IMG/VR virus record: IMGVR_UViG_3300009181_002905
Location: 1-27,536 of that record
Direction: 5' to 3' (one strand)
DNA length: 27,536 nt
From: a virus
This document shows positions 13,301-21,580 of this stretch, one piece after another (within the stretch, counting starts at the first letter, position 1; each line of letters opens with the position of its first letter). The position numbers and the translations under genes were made by a program. Under the pieces are notes generated by a model, which saw only the letters and a program-made list of their open reading frames with translations, was not told the origin of the DNA and ran no database searches.

Positions 13301-14691
13301 TTAACGACATTAACGCCCGCCTCGGTGAGATTGACGCGGAGCTAGAACTCCTCGCAGCTCTCCCCGATCCCACCGCCGACGACGTCGCCCGTTCCGAGGA
13401 ACTGATCTCCGAAGCCGACGAACGCCGCGCTGCCCGCATCGCCGCTAACGAGCGTTCGCAGCGTATCGCGGCCGCTCACGCCACGGCAAAGGAACAGAAC
13501 CGCGATTTCGGCGGGTCGCCGTTCCAGATCATGGCAAAGGTTGACGCCTACGGCACCGACCTCCGCATGATGGACGCCGGCCAGGTAAAGGACGCCGCCC
13601 GCTCAATCCTCGAGCGTAGCGAAGCCCGCCACCTTGCATCCGACTCGAAAGAGAAAGCCGAAGGGCTCATTCAGAACCTTGATGCTCGTCTCGCGAAGCT
13701 GGTCATTACGACCAGCCGACCCGAGTACCGGTCTGCATTCGGGAAGTACATCACCGGCCGCGAAGGGCTTTTGTCGAACGACGAGCGCCGCGCAGTCGAG
13801 GAGTCCCGCACGAGCCTCGCGCTCGCTGACGCTAACGGCGGCTATGCCGTCCCGGCGCTGCTCGACCCGTCGATCATCTTCACCGGTTCCGGTACCGCAA
13901 ACCCGATGCGTCAGGTGTCGCGTGTCGTCACCGGCATTGATGACACTTGGCGTGGCGTCACGTCCGCCGGTATCACCGCATCATGGGATTCGGAAGCCAT
14001 TCAAGTTTCTGATGATGGGCCGACTCTCGGGCAGGCTACCGTTGTTTCGCACAAGGCTGCGGCGTTCGTGCCGTTCTCCGTGGAGATCGAAGGCGACTGG
14101 ACCGGCCTCGCGTCGGAAATGTCGATGCTGTTCGGCGAAGCGAAAGACACCCTAGAGACGGCCGGTTTCGCGACCGGTTCCGGTATCGCAGACAACCCGT
14201 ACGGTATCCTCACCGACTTGTTTGCCGCGTCGGCGACTGTTGGCGTGTTGCCGACCACCGACGGTTCGTTCGGTGCGGTTGACGTGCGAGCGTTGTTCGG
14301 TGCTCTCGGTCCTCGTTACCGAGGCCAGGCAGCGTTCATGTCGTCAATCGACGCCATGAACGAAGTCAGAGGTTTCGACACGACCGGCGGGCTCAGTAAC
14401 CAGACCGTCGACCTTACCCAGCCGTACAACTTCGCGGTGTTGGGCCGTCCGTACTACGAGAACTCGGGTTTCCCCGATTTCTCCGGTACGACCGGTGCGG
14501 CTAACATCCTCGTCGTCGGCGATTTCAGAAACTACGTGATCTTTGATCGTGTAGGCTCCCGAGTAGAGTTCATCCCGCATCTGATGGGCGCCAACAACCG
14601 GCCCAACGGAACCCGCGGCCTTTACTTCTGGTGGCGTGTCGGCGGCAAGACCGTCAACACGAACGCATTCAGGCTTCTTCTGAACGCCTAG
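13294..14691 (+). CDS. Major capsid protein (HK97 fold)
   Basis: Major head protein of 465 residues. Residues 1-140 are charged and helical (INARLGEIDAELELLAAL, SEELISEADERRAARIAANE), the built-in delta scaffold removed by the protease; mature sequence probably begins near SRPEYRSAFGKYITG. The rest follows the HK97 pattern: GGYAVPALLDPSII (N-arm), ASEMSMLFGEAKDTLE (spine helix), AFMSSIDAMNEVRGFD and a C-terminal GLYFWWRVGGKTVN. A strong hairpin follows the stop. It is the most abundant virion protein and a likely acceptor for the glycans suggested by the neighbouring genes (inference). Confidence 0.92.
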   Translation: MLINDINARLGEIDAELELLAALPDPTADDVARSEELISEADERRAARIAANERSQRIAAAHATAKEQNRDFGGSPFQIMAKVDAYGTDLRMMDAGQVKDAARSILERSEARHLASDSKEKAEGLIQNLDARLAKLVITTSRPEYRSAFGKYITGREGLLSNDERRAVEESRTSLALADANGGYAVPALLDPSIIFTGSGTANPMRQVSRVVTGIDDTWRGVTSAGITASWDSEAIQVSDDGPTLGQATVVSHKAAAFVPFSVEIEGDWTGLASEMSMLFGEAKDTLETAGFATGSGIADNPYGILTDLFAASATVGVLPTTDGSFGAVDVRALFGALGPRYRGQAAFMSSIDAMNEVRGFDTTGGLSNQTVDLTQPYNFAVLGRPYYENSGFPDFSGTTGAANILVVGDFRNYVIFDRVGSRVEFIPHLMGANNRPNGTRGLYFWWRVGGKTVNTNAFRLLLNA

Positions 14692-14700
14692 TAATTAAGG

Positions 14701-14740
14701 ATTCCCCCCGGTCTGCCTAGGCGGTCGGACCGGGGGGAAT
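14701..14740 (+). terminator. Strong hairpin after the capsid gene
   Basis: Perfect 13-bp inverted repeat, ATTCCCCCCGGTC (14701-14713) and GACCGGGGGGAAT (14728-14740), 14-base loop, nine bases after the capsid stop. There is no T tract, so it may be a partial terminator or an mRNA-stabilising structure that keeps capsid expression above that of the genes downstream. Confidence 0.6.
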
Positions 14741-14767
14741 AACCGCCTACACCGCCCAGGGGAAACG

Positions 14768-15013
14768 ATGGCAAAATATAAATATCCGCGATACGACACA
14801 AACGTACGTGACGCAGGCAGCAAATATCCGACCGAGATCCGTATAGGCCAAAAATGGCACGCGGATTATCCGCTCGTAAAAGCTCATCCCGAACTGTTCG
14901 GCGATGAGCCATCCGGGGAACCGTTGCCACGAGGGTTTATCCCTCCGGTAACTCGCGTGGAACAAGCCTCCGCGTCTCCCGGTGAGCGCCGGTCGGTCCG
15001 CCGTGACGATTGA
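14768..15013 (+). CDS. Hypothetical small structural-region protein, 81 residues
   Basis: Short protein starting at ATG with AGGGGAAACG upstream, first gene after the capsid hairpin. Begins MAKYKYPRYDTNVRDAG and contains ADYPLVKAHPELFG; the tail is Pro/Ser/Arg-rich. Short proteins with a similar AHP-[DE]-LF segment are common after capsid genes in actinophages, of unknown function. Its 3' end overlaps the next gene by 32 bases with the upstream start, 11 with the alternative start. Confidence 0.6.
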   Translation: MAKYKYPRYDTNVRDAGSKYPTEIRIGQKWHADYPLVKAHPELFGDEPSGEPLPRGFIPPVTRVEQASASPGERRSVRRDD

Positions 15014-16412
15014 CCCCGGATCAGTCCGGGTAGCGGTCCTCGTCGACGACGACCACGGCTACCACCCAAACTTTATGGATTCTTGGAACCCGATGCTAGC
15101 CGCCGACCTCGGCGGTCAACAGCGGGTGTGGCGCGGCGGGTACGCGTTCCAGCGTTGCACATCCGCCGGCGTCGTCGAAGGCCGCAACGAAGTCGCAAAA
15201 AACCTGCTTAGCTCGACCGCCGAATGGTTGCTGTTCGTCGACGCCGACATGGGATGGGACCATACAGCGCTCGAGGATCTGATGGCGGTCGCTGACCCGG
15301 TCGCCCGTCCAATCGTCGGCGGTTTATGTTTTGGGTTCGGTCCGATCACCGATCGGATGGACCACGCAAACGCTGTAGTTAAAGTCCCGTTTCCCACGAT
15401 CTTTGACCTTGTGGAACGAGACGACGATTTTGCGTTCCGTCCCCGTTTCTGGTATAAGCCAAACAGCGTTGTCGAATGTTCCGCTACTGGCGCAGCAATG
15501 CTGCTCATTCACCGCACGGTGTTCGAGGCGATCGCAGCTAAACCGGAACTCGGCCAGCCGTTCGACCGCATGAAGCATCCTCGTGGGAAGAAGCTGTGGG
15601 GTGAAGACACGTCGTTTTGTGCCCGTGCGAAAATGTGTGGTTTTCCGACGTATGTGCATACGGGCGTGAAGACTTCGCACGCCAAAACGGTTTATGTGAC
15701 CGAGTCGACGTTTCTAGCGCAGGTGCGGCCGCAACCGGCGACCGAGCAGGTAGCGGTTGTGGTCCCTGTGATGAACCGGCCGCAAAACGCGCGGCCGTTT
15801 ATGGAATCGTTGCGTGCGTCAACCGGGCTAGCTGCCGTGTATGCCATCGCAGACCCCGACGACCCCGAAACTTACATGGCGTGGATCGCTGCCGGCGCCG
15901 AAGTGCTACTAACGGAAACGGGGCGGTCTTCGTTCCCGCAAAAAGCAAATTTCGGATATGCGCACACTTCGGAACCGTGGCTGCTAGTCGTCGGCGATGA
16001 CGTGCGTTTTCATCCGGGCTGGTTGGACCACGCGCAGCAAACCGCTGCGATTACCGGCGCCGACCTAGTCGCAACAAACGACCTAGGAAACCGTCGCGTC
16101 GCCGACGGATTCCACGCAACGCACCCAATGATCCGCCGCACCTACATTGACGAACAGGGCGCGTCGTGGGACGGCCCCGGCGTCCTAGTACACGAAGGGT
16201 ACCGGCACAATTTCTGCGACGACGAATGGTCGGCGGTCGCCCGTCAACGTGGCGTGTTCGCCCCGGCGCTCGGCGCTCTCGTGGAACACAACCATCCGAT
16301 CTTCGGGAAGGCCGAAGACGACGTCGTGTACCGCAAGGGGAAAGCGCACTACGACCAGGACCGCCGCCTGTTCGAGCGCAGGCTCCGCGACAACACGCAG
16401 GCGTCGGCATGA
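14982..16412 (+). CDS. Two-domain glycosyltransferase (GT-A + GT-A-like)
   Basis: Protein of 476 residues with two nucleotide-sugar transferase-like halves. Domain 1 (20-245): VRVAVLVDDD, GRNEVAKNLL, LLFVDADMGW with the metal-binding D87-A-D89, and a later CGFPTYVHTGVKTSH, a GT2-like layout. Domain 2 (about 255-450): VAVVVPVMNRPQNARPFMESL and VVGDDVRFHPGW (D339-D340), again GT2-like, ending with VEHNHPIFGKAE. It probably transfers sugars, perhaps in two steps, to a virion protein or lipid carrier in the cytoplasm; acceptor and donor are unknown. GTG 14982 overlaps the previous gene by 32 bases and neither it nor GTG 15003 has a clear ribosome binding site. Coupled to the next gene by ATGA. 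Confidence 0.78.
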   Translation: MSAGRSAVTIDPGSVRVAVLVDDDHGYHPNFMDSWNPMLAADLGGQQRVWRGGYAFQRCTSAGVVEGRNEVAKNLLSSTAEWLLFVDADMGWDHTALEDLMAVADPVARPIVGGLCFGFGPITDRMDHANAVVKVPFPTIFDLVERDDDFAFRPRFWYKPNSVVECSATGAAMLLIHRTVFEAIAAKPELGQPFDRMKHPRGKKLWGEDTSFCARAKMCGFPTYVHTGVKTSHAKTVYVTESTFLAQVRPQPATEQVAVVVPVMNRPQNARPFMESLRASTGLAAVYAIADPDDPETYMAWIAAGAEVLLTETGRSSFPQKANFGYAHTSEPWLLVVGDDVRFHPGWLDHAQQTAAITGADLVATNDLGNRRVADGFHATHPMIRRTYIDEQGASWDGPGVLVHEGYRHNFCDDEWSAVARQRGVFAPALGALVEHNHPIFGKAEDDVVYRKGKAHYDQDRRLFERRLRDNTQASA

Positions 16413-16591
16413 GTTCGATAGAACGGCACTGCACGCCACATGGGTTCATCGGTCCACTGGAGCCATTGAAGTCTCTTTGCGCTCGCCGACATTGGCCCGC
16501 CGGGTCAGGGGCTTTCGATGTCATCTGCGATTACTGCGGAACCGAGTTCGGTTGGCACGTCGGCCGCAGGCTCCGCAACAACAGCAAATGA
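16409..16591 (+). CDS. Small CxxC protein, 60 residues
   Basis: Tiny gene linked on both sides by ATGA overlaps: to the two-domain glycosyltransferase before and to UDP-galactopyranose mutase after. The product has four Cys, C8, C24, C40 and C43 (ICDYCGTEFGW), suggesting a zinc ribbon-like fold. Position inside the sugar genes suggests a partner or stabiliser of these enzymes, but no function is recognised. Confidence 0.6.
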   Translation: MSSIERHCTPHGFIGPLEPLKSLCARRHWPAGSGAFDVICDYCGTEFGWHVGRRLRNNSK

Positions 16592-17646
16592 TCAACGTCG
16601 CGGGTGCCGGCTGGTCCGGCGCAGTGATCGCACGCCGCCTCGCTGAAACAGGGCGCTGTGTGACCGTATGGGAGCCCCGCAGCCACGTCGGCGGGAACTG
16701 CTACACCGAACGCCGCCACGGCATAAACGTCCACGTCTACGGGCCGCACATCTTCCACACATCAAACGAGCGGGTCTGGCGTTGGGTGAACAAGTGGGGG
16801 ATGTGGGAACCGTACCGGCTGAAAGTTATGTCGACCGCTCAGGGCGGCGTGTACTCACTGCCGGTGAACATGCACACCATAAACCAGGCGTTCGGGACAA
16901 CAGAAACACCGAAAGGCGCACGGCGACTACTTGAGCTAGGAACAGGCGGTGACACGTTTGAAGATGCCGCCATTGGGGCCGTCGGCGAACGCTTGTACCG
17001 TCTCCTATTCGCCGGGTACACCGCGAAGCAATGGGGTTGCGACCCCAAAGACTTGCCGGCGTCAGTGTTCCGGCGCCTCCCGGTCCGGTTCAACTACGAC
17101 GACAACTATTTCGAGCACCGATGGCAAGCCATCCCCCGCAACGGTTACACCCCGATCTTTGAACGGATCTTGGACCATCCGAACATCACCGTACGGCTCA
17201 ATGAGGCGTGCCCCCGTGGCGGGGAACACACCTTCTGGTCAGGTCCGCTCGACGGATGGTTTGGGCATGATGACGGCGCGTTGCATTATCGGACGTTACG
17301 GTTTCAACACATCGAATCGTCGGGGGATTGGCAGGGTGTTGCGTTAATGAACTACCCGGACCGCGGTATCCCGTGGACGCGCAGCGCCGAACATAAACAT
17401 TTAGCGCCGTGGGAGTCGCACGACCGGACGATCGTTACCCGTGAAGTGCCAGCTGAATGCGGCCCGGCTGATATCCCGTTTTACCCGATGCACGATCAAC
17501 CGATGTTGCACGCCTCGTATCTTGAACGCGCAGCACAAGAAAAGAATGTAACGTTTGTCGGACGGTTAGGTACCTACCGTTATCTTGATATGGACGTCAC
17601 GATTTCCGAAGCGCTTGACGCAGCGGACCGATACTTAGCAGCCTGA
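16588..17646 (+). CDS. glf: UDP-galactopyranose mutase
   Basis: Flavoenzyme of 352 residues that converts UDP-galactopyranose to UDP-galactofuranose, the donor for Galf-containing glycans. Full-length match to bacterial Glf: FAD-binding GAGWSG (6-11) with the HVGGNCY loop, YGPHIFHT (51-58), LPVNMHTINQ, GYTAKQWG, RLPVRFNYDDNYF (163-175, active-site Arg167), IPWTRSAEHKH with Arg265, and the C-terminal FAD motif RLGTYRYLDMDVT (326-338). All key residues are present, so activity is expected. Starts at an ATGA overlap. Galf is a core component of mycobacterial and corynebacterial cell walls, so such hosts would supply UDP-galactose. In this operon it more likely serves phage-coded glycosyltransferases. 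Family identity is very secure. Confidence 0.95.
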   Translation: MINVAGAGWSGAVIARRLAETGRCVTVWEPRSHVGGNCYTERRHGINVHVYGPHIFHTSNERVWRWVNKWGMWEPYRLKVMSTAQGGVYSLPVNMHTINQAFGTTETPKGARRLLELGTGGDTFEDAAIGAVGERLYRLLFAGYTAKQWGCDPKDLPASVFRRLPVRFNYDDNYFEHRWQAIPRNGYTPIFERILDHPNITVRLNEACPRGGEHTFWSGPLDGWFGHDDGALHYRTLRFQHIESSGDWQGVALMNYPDRGIPWTRSAEHKHLAPWESHDRTIVTREVPAECGPADIPFYPMHDQPMLHASYLERAAQEKNVTFVGRLGTYRYLDMDVTISEALDAADRYLAA

Positions 17647-17655
17647 GGGGGCTAC

Positions 17656-18345
17656 ATGACCGCCTTACTTCTTTCCGCACTTTATGGCAACTACGACGCG
17701 TTAAAGCATCCCCCGGAACAGGAAGGCGACGTGCGGTGCATGTTGCTAACCGACGACCTGACCGTGGAATCGGATGTGTGGGAAGTCGTGTACTGGCCTA
17801 AACCGCATATGATTGGGCTGCTCGCGGCGAAAGCGCCGAAGATGCTCCCGGCCCTCTATGCGCCGGACTGCGACGCATCAGTGTGGGTCGACGCGTCCGT
17901 GCAAGTCTTGTCGCCGACGTTCACCGCCGAATGTGTCGAATATGCCCGAGACGGGTTCGCGACGTGGCCGCACCCGTGGAACCCGACACTAGCCGCCGAA
18001 GCCGCCGAATCGTTGCAACAAACCCGCTACCAAAACCAGATGCTCGAGCAGCAAGTCGAGCGCTTCCACGCAGAAGGGCTCCCCGCTGATACCTCCGTCC
18101 GGCATACCGCAGTAGTCGCAAGGGCACACAATGACGCGACGCTAACCGCCGGCTATTTATGGGACGCCGAATATGAGTGGTCGATGGCCGATCAGATAGG
18201 TTTCATGTACGCTACCTGGCGGGCGGGTGTGCCAATGTACGAACTACCAATGTCGCAGGCGTTCTTGCAAGGGTTCTTGACCCCTGCCCGCCCCGACCGT
18301 TGGCTTTCGCATCACAGCCACCTGAAAGGCTATTGGGCGCCATGA
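17656..18345 (+). CDS. DUF616-like glycosyltransferase
   Basis: Protein of 229 residues. The start has LLLSALYGNYDALKHP (YGNYD 10-14), then VRCMLLTDD, WEVVYW, AKAPKMLPALYAPDCD and VWVDASVQV with Asp79, the pattern of DUF616/TOD1-type glycosyltransferase-like proteins, where the V-D-A-S motif lies in the nucleotide-sugar site. The start is ATG 17656 with AGGGGG upstream, nine bases after the glf stop. Coupled by ATGA to a methyltransferase. Probable third sugar transferase of the module; sugar specificity is unknown. Galf is a plausible donor given the neighbouring mutase (inference). Confidence 0.72.
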   Translation: MTALLLSALYGNYDALKHPPEQEGDVRCMLLTDDLTVESDVWEVVYWPKPHMIGLLAAKAPKMLPALYAPDCDASVWVDASVQVLSPTFTAECVEYARDGFATWPHPWNPTLAAEAAESLQQTRYQNQMLEQQVERFHAEGLPADTSVRHTAVVARAHNDATLTAGYLWDAEYEWSMADQIGFMYATWRAGVPMYELPMSQAFLQGFLTPARPDRWLSHHSHLKGYWAP

Positions 18346-18881
18346 TAAAAGAACTATTTGACCGGTACCGAAACACCCCGTCCGATATCTCCGGGCACCT
18401 TCAATACATGCACGACCTATGCGTCGAGCTAGGCGCAACATCCGTTGTTGAACTCGGCGTACGAACCGGCGTTTCGACCGCAGCGTTCCTAACAGCTATG
18501 GAACACAACGGCGGGACTGTTTGGTCCGCGGACATCGACGCGCCACGGGTAGACCCCGAGATCGCAAACCATCCGTGCTGGCAGTTCGTATGGGGCGACG
18601 ACCTCGAACTAATCGACCTTGCCCCCGAAGCGGATATAGTCTTTATTGACACTTCGCACGCCTACCAACAAACCCTAGATGAGCTTGACGCATACAGCCC
18701 AAAAGCGCGCCAAGTGATCCTGTTGCACGACACCCAACTAGAGCAGCCCGAAGGGCTCATAAACCAGCCGCCGTTCCCTGTCAGGAAAGCGTGCCTAGAA
18801 TGGCTTGACCGGAACCCCGGTTGGGATTGGGAAGAATTCGAGCACTGCTATGGCCTCGGTGTGATGAGGAGAATGACGTGA
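18342..18881 (+). CDS. SAM-dependent methyltransferase (class I, probable sugar O-methyltransferase)
   Basis: Protein of 179 residues with a Rossmann methyltransferase core: motif I VVELGVRTGVST (35-46), acidic motif II ending WSADID, IVFIDTSHAYQQTLDEL with Asp103, and VILLHDT. This is the Methyltransf_24/cephalosporin hydroxylase-like layout found in sugar O-methyltransferases. No DNA-methylation catalytic motif is present, so a small-molecule or glycan substrate is favoured. It starts at an ATGA overlap with the DUF616-like gene and ends in a GTGA overlap with the head-tail adaptor, so it is expressed with both. Methylation of the added sugar is inference from context. Confidence 0.78.
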   Translation: MIKELFDRYRNTPSDISGHLQYMHDLCVELGATSVVELGVRTGVSTAAFLTAMEHNGGTVWSADIDAPRVDPEIANHPCWQFVWGDDLELIDLAPEADIVFIDTSHAYQQTLDELDAYSPKARQVILLHDTQLEQPEGLINQPPFPVRKACLEWLDRNPGWDWEEFEHCYGLGVMRRMT

Positions 18882-19519
18882 CCATCACTAACGGGCTGCT
18901 AACCGCCCCCGAGTATGCTTCCTATACCGGGGCGGACGCGCCACTAGGGCTAAGGCTTACACAATGGGAAACAGCGATCGAAGTCGCTTCCCGTTGGGTT
19001 GAGCAGCACTGCGGACGCCAGTTCCACGAAACGGACACCGGGGCTTCGCCGACCCCATCAGCCCGCTATTTCGAGGCGACCGGCGACAAAGTCCAAATAA
19101 CCGACTGTCAGTCTGTGACCATCGTCCAGACAGACACCTTGGACGACGGCACCTATTCGACAACCGTTCCCACATCCGATTATCAACTCCTGCCCGTCGG
19201 CGGTTTCGACGACTTGCTAGGCGTGTCGGTGCCGTATACGGCGATTAAGCAGACGGTGTGGGCGACTTGGCCTGTCGGGTATAGGGACCAGCCGATCAAA
19301 GTTACGGGCCTTTGGGGCTGGGCGGCTGTCCCGTCCGCGGTCAAACGGGCGACGGCGATCCTTGCCCAAGACTTGCTACGCGACCCCGAAACAAACTTTG
19401 GTGGCCTGGTAGCGCAGAGCGATGGGGTTGTGCTGGGGTCGCGTGTCCCGACGCGAACTATCACGCTTCTTGATCCTTATGTGCGGGCGGTCCGTGCGCC
19501 GGGGGTTCAGGTCGCGTGA
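18878..19519 (+). CDS. Head-tail adaptor (connector) protein
   Basis: Protein of 213 residues resembling gp6/gp15-type head-tail connectors: helical N terminus with LRLTQWETAIEVASRWVEQHCGRQF, a beta middle, and GLWGWAAVPSAVKRATAILAQDLLRD in the C-terminal half, a layout typical of the adaptor ring under the portal. The start is GTG 18878 in a GTGA overlap with GAGGAG upstream. Its late position after an insertion of sugar genes is unusual; normally it follows capsid closely. Confidence 0.78.
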   Translation: MTITNGLLTAPEYASYTGADAPLGLRLTQWETAIEVASRWVEQHCGRQFHETDTGASPTPSARYFEATGDKVQITDCQSVTIVQTDTLDDGTYSTTVPTSDYQLLPVGGFDDLLGVSVPYTAIKQTVWATWPVGYRDQPIKVTGLWGWAAVPSAVKRATAILAQDLLRDPETNFGGLVAQSDGVVLGSRVPTRTITLLDPYVRAVRAPGVQVA

Positions 19520-19890
19520 ACGTCGCCGAGATCCGCGAACAACTAGCGTCGGCGCTCAGCGAAGCTGATATGTACGTCGCCAAATATCGGAACGAACCAA
19601 CAGACGGTTTCCCGCTGGCGATTATCAACGTCGATTCGATGATCGCTGACACGTTCCTCGATGGCTCTTACGCTCTGACGGTAACCGTCACGGTTCTCGT
19701 TTCGCGTGCTGATGTTCCTGACGGCTGGTCCCGGCTGGACCAACTGTTGTCGGATGACACGATCGGCGACGCGTTGCGTTCCGCCGAGTGTGTCGCGACA
19801 GTCGGCGCCTATGACCAGATAGGCGACGAAATCGAATACGACGCTGGCGTTCACATCGGTTTCACGGTCGCTGTTGAAGTGTTGGCCTGA
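19516..19890 (+). CDS. Head closure/neck protein, 124 residues
   Basis: Short protein with a helical start (VAEIREQLASALSEA) and beta strands (SYALTVTVTVLVSRADVP, HIGFTVAVEVLA), as in the tail-terminator and head-closure proteins of siphoviruses. The GTG start overlaps the adaptor stop (GTGA). Which neck role it has is not resolved by sequence; position suggests tail completion or head closure. Confidence 0.6.
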   Translation: MNVAEIREQLASALSEADMYVAKYRNEPTDGFPLAIINVDSMIADTFLDGSYALTVTVTVLVSRADVPDGWSRLDQLLSDDTIGDALRSAECVATVGAYDQIGDEIEYDAGVHIGFTVAVEVLA

Positions 19891-20489
19891 TGGGTGTGTC
19901 TAGTTCACCAGCGAAGTTTGTCTTGAAAGTTAACGAGCTGACAAAGGTTCCTGAGCGGGTAGCGTTGACCGCTGTTCGCGTCAACGCAAAAAACGCAGGG
20001 TCGAACGCCGAAAAGTCTGTTAGGTCCGCTACGAACGGTTCGGGGCGGCTCCGTAACGCAGGGGCGTTAGTTCGTGCGCCCGGAGCGCAACGCCGGGTCG
20101 TGGGCCGTAAGGGGGCACGGTTGCGAGTGTCTACGAGGGTCGCGCCTGGCGGGCAGTTTGCGACAATAAAAGCTCTTGGCCCGTGGCAACTTATCGAATA
20201 TCCGACTGTGAGCCACGAGATCGGCCCCAGCGGCCAAACAAAAGATGTACTGGCCGGCCCTACGCTTTCCGGGCGGAAACTGAAATCGAAATCGGGACGC
20301 GCCGGGGCGAAAGGGCGCCAAGGTCGCGCTAAAGCATTACGGACCCCTTACGGGCTTAAACGGCGAGTGTACGTCAAAGGCACTAAAGGAAAGTTTCCGT
20401 GGCGTGCCGCCCGGCTAAAAACGTACCGTGAAGCGCCGCTAGCAATAAAGAAAGCGGCAACAGCCGAACTAGCAAAGGTGTTCCGATGA
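19890..20489 (+). CDS. HK97 gp10-like neck/tail protein, 199 residues
   Basis: Very basic protein (RRVVGRKGARLRVSTRV, SGRKLKSKSGRAGAKGRQGR) starting at an ATG that overlaps the previous stop (TGATG). Size, charge and position between the neck and major tail genes fit the HK97 gp10-like/minor neck group. The Lys/Arg-rich middle suggests contact with DNA or acidic virion surfaces. Assignment is by context, so moderate. Confidence 0.55.
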   Translation: MGVSSSPAKFVLKVNELTKVPERVALTAVRVNAKNAGSNAEKSVRSATNGSGRLRNAGALVRAPGAQRRVVGRKGARLRVSTRVAPGGQFATIKALGPWQLIEYPTVSHEIGPSGQTKDVLAGPTLSGRKLKSKSGRAGAKGRQGRAKALRTPYGLKRRVYVKGTKGKFPWRAARLKTYREAPLAIKKAATAELAKVFR

Positions 20490-21496
20490 GAGCACTAGTG
20501 ATTGAACCGGGGCCGGCTTTCTCGGTGCTCGACGTTCAACGCGGCATCGTTGCCGGGCTACGCCACAACGGCATCGAAGCGCACTCGTTCAACCTCGGCG
20601 ACCGCCTCAACCTATACTGCAACGCAGAACTAGCCGTCGACGGCGAATATCGGAAAGCGTTTGAAAGCGAAGCAGCGTACGCCCTAGCGTCAGAAGGAAT
20701 CCTGTCCGCCTGCTGGAAATACGGCCCCGATATTGTTGTCATGGTTTCATCGTTTTTTACCCCGCCGGCGATCTACGAAGCGCTCCGGGCACGAGGCGTA
20801 CACGTCGTCCTTTGGCTGACCGAATCGCCGTACGAAGACGCCCGCCAAATCCCAATGGCACCCTACGCCAACACGGTCATAACAAATGACCCAACGAACC
20901 TAGACGACTTCCGGGCCGTGAACCCGAACACCCACTATATTCCGCACGGCTACCACCCCGAGATCCACCACAACCAAAACAGGACCGGCCAATACCCGTT
21001 TACGTTTGTCGGGACCGGGTATCCGTCACGGATAGAACTTTTCGAAAAAGTTGATTGGCCGTGCGAGCCGCTGTTCGCCGGTAACTGGCAGTCGGTAACA
21101 GACGACTCGCCGTTGTTGCCGTTCCTGCTATATGACCGCGACCAGTGCATAGATAATGACTCTGTCGCCGACCTATACCGGGCGTCGATCACATCTGCAA
21201 ACATTTACCGTAAAGAAGCGATGTCCGACGACCTCGTAGCGGGATGGTCGATCGGCCCACGCGAAGTGGAACTAGCTGCGTGCGGCACCTATTTCGCTCG
21301 GGAACCTCGAGCAGAAGGCGACGACCTGTTCCCTATGTTGCCAGCATTTACCGAACCCGGCGAGCTAGCAGATATCGTCCGGTGGGCACTCAACCATCCC
21401 GACGAACGGTTTGCCGCAGCTCAACAGGCACGGGCCGCCGTTACGGATCGCACATTCAAAGACAACGCAGCACTACTTTTAAGGCACATCGGCTAA
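20486..21496 (+). CDS. GT-B glycosyltransferase (CgeB-like)
   Basis: Protein of 336 residues with a two-Rossmann GT-B layout: N-terminal MRALVIEPGPAFSVLDVQRG and PDIVVMVSSFFTP, VVLWLTESPYED, linker NTHYIPHGYHPEIH, then FTFVGTGYPSRIELFEKV, SGIT-like repeats replaced here by ASITSANIYRKEA, and GPREVELAACGTYFARE near 255-271, the donor-site motif of CgeB/DUF3880-type transferases. It overlaps the preceding gene by ATGA and is followed by the major tail protein. It is separated from the other sugar genes by three neck genes. Adjacent position to the tail tube gene hints at tail-tube glycosylation (inference). Confidence 0.8.
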   Translation: MRALVIEPGPAFSVLDVQRGIVAGLRHNGIEAHSFNLGDRLNLYCNAELAVDGEYRKAFESEAAYALASEGILSACWKYGPDIVVMVSSFFTPPAIYEALRARGVHVVLWLTESPYEDARQIPMAPYANTVITNDPTNLDDFRAVNPNTHYIPHGYHPEIHHNQNRTGQYPFTFVGTGYPSRIELFEKVDWPCEPLFAGNWQSVTDDSPLLPFLLYDRDQCIDNDSVADLYRASITSANIYRKEAMSDDLVAGWSIGPREVELAACGTYFAREPRAEGDDLFPMLPAFTEPGELADIVRWALNHPDERFAAAQQARAAVTDRTFKDNAALLLRHIG

Positions 21497-21580
21497 CGTC
21501 GGTCCCTGAGGGGGGACAATTCTCCGGTAACCAATCGAATGCCGCGTTCCGGGGCGGCCCATCCCCTATAGGAGAACCCA

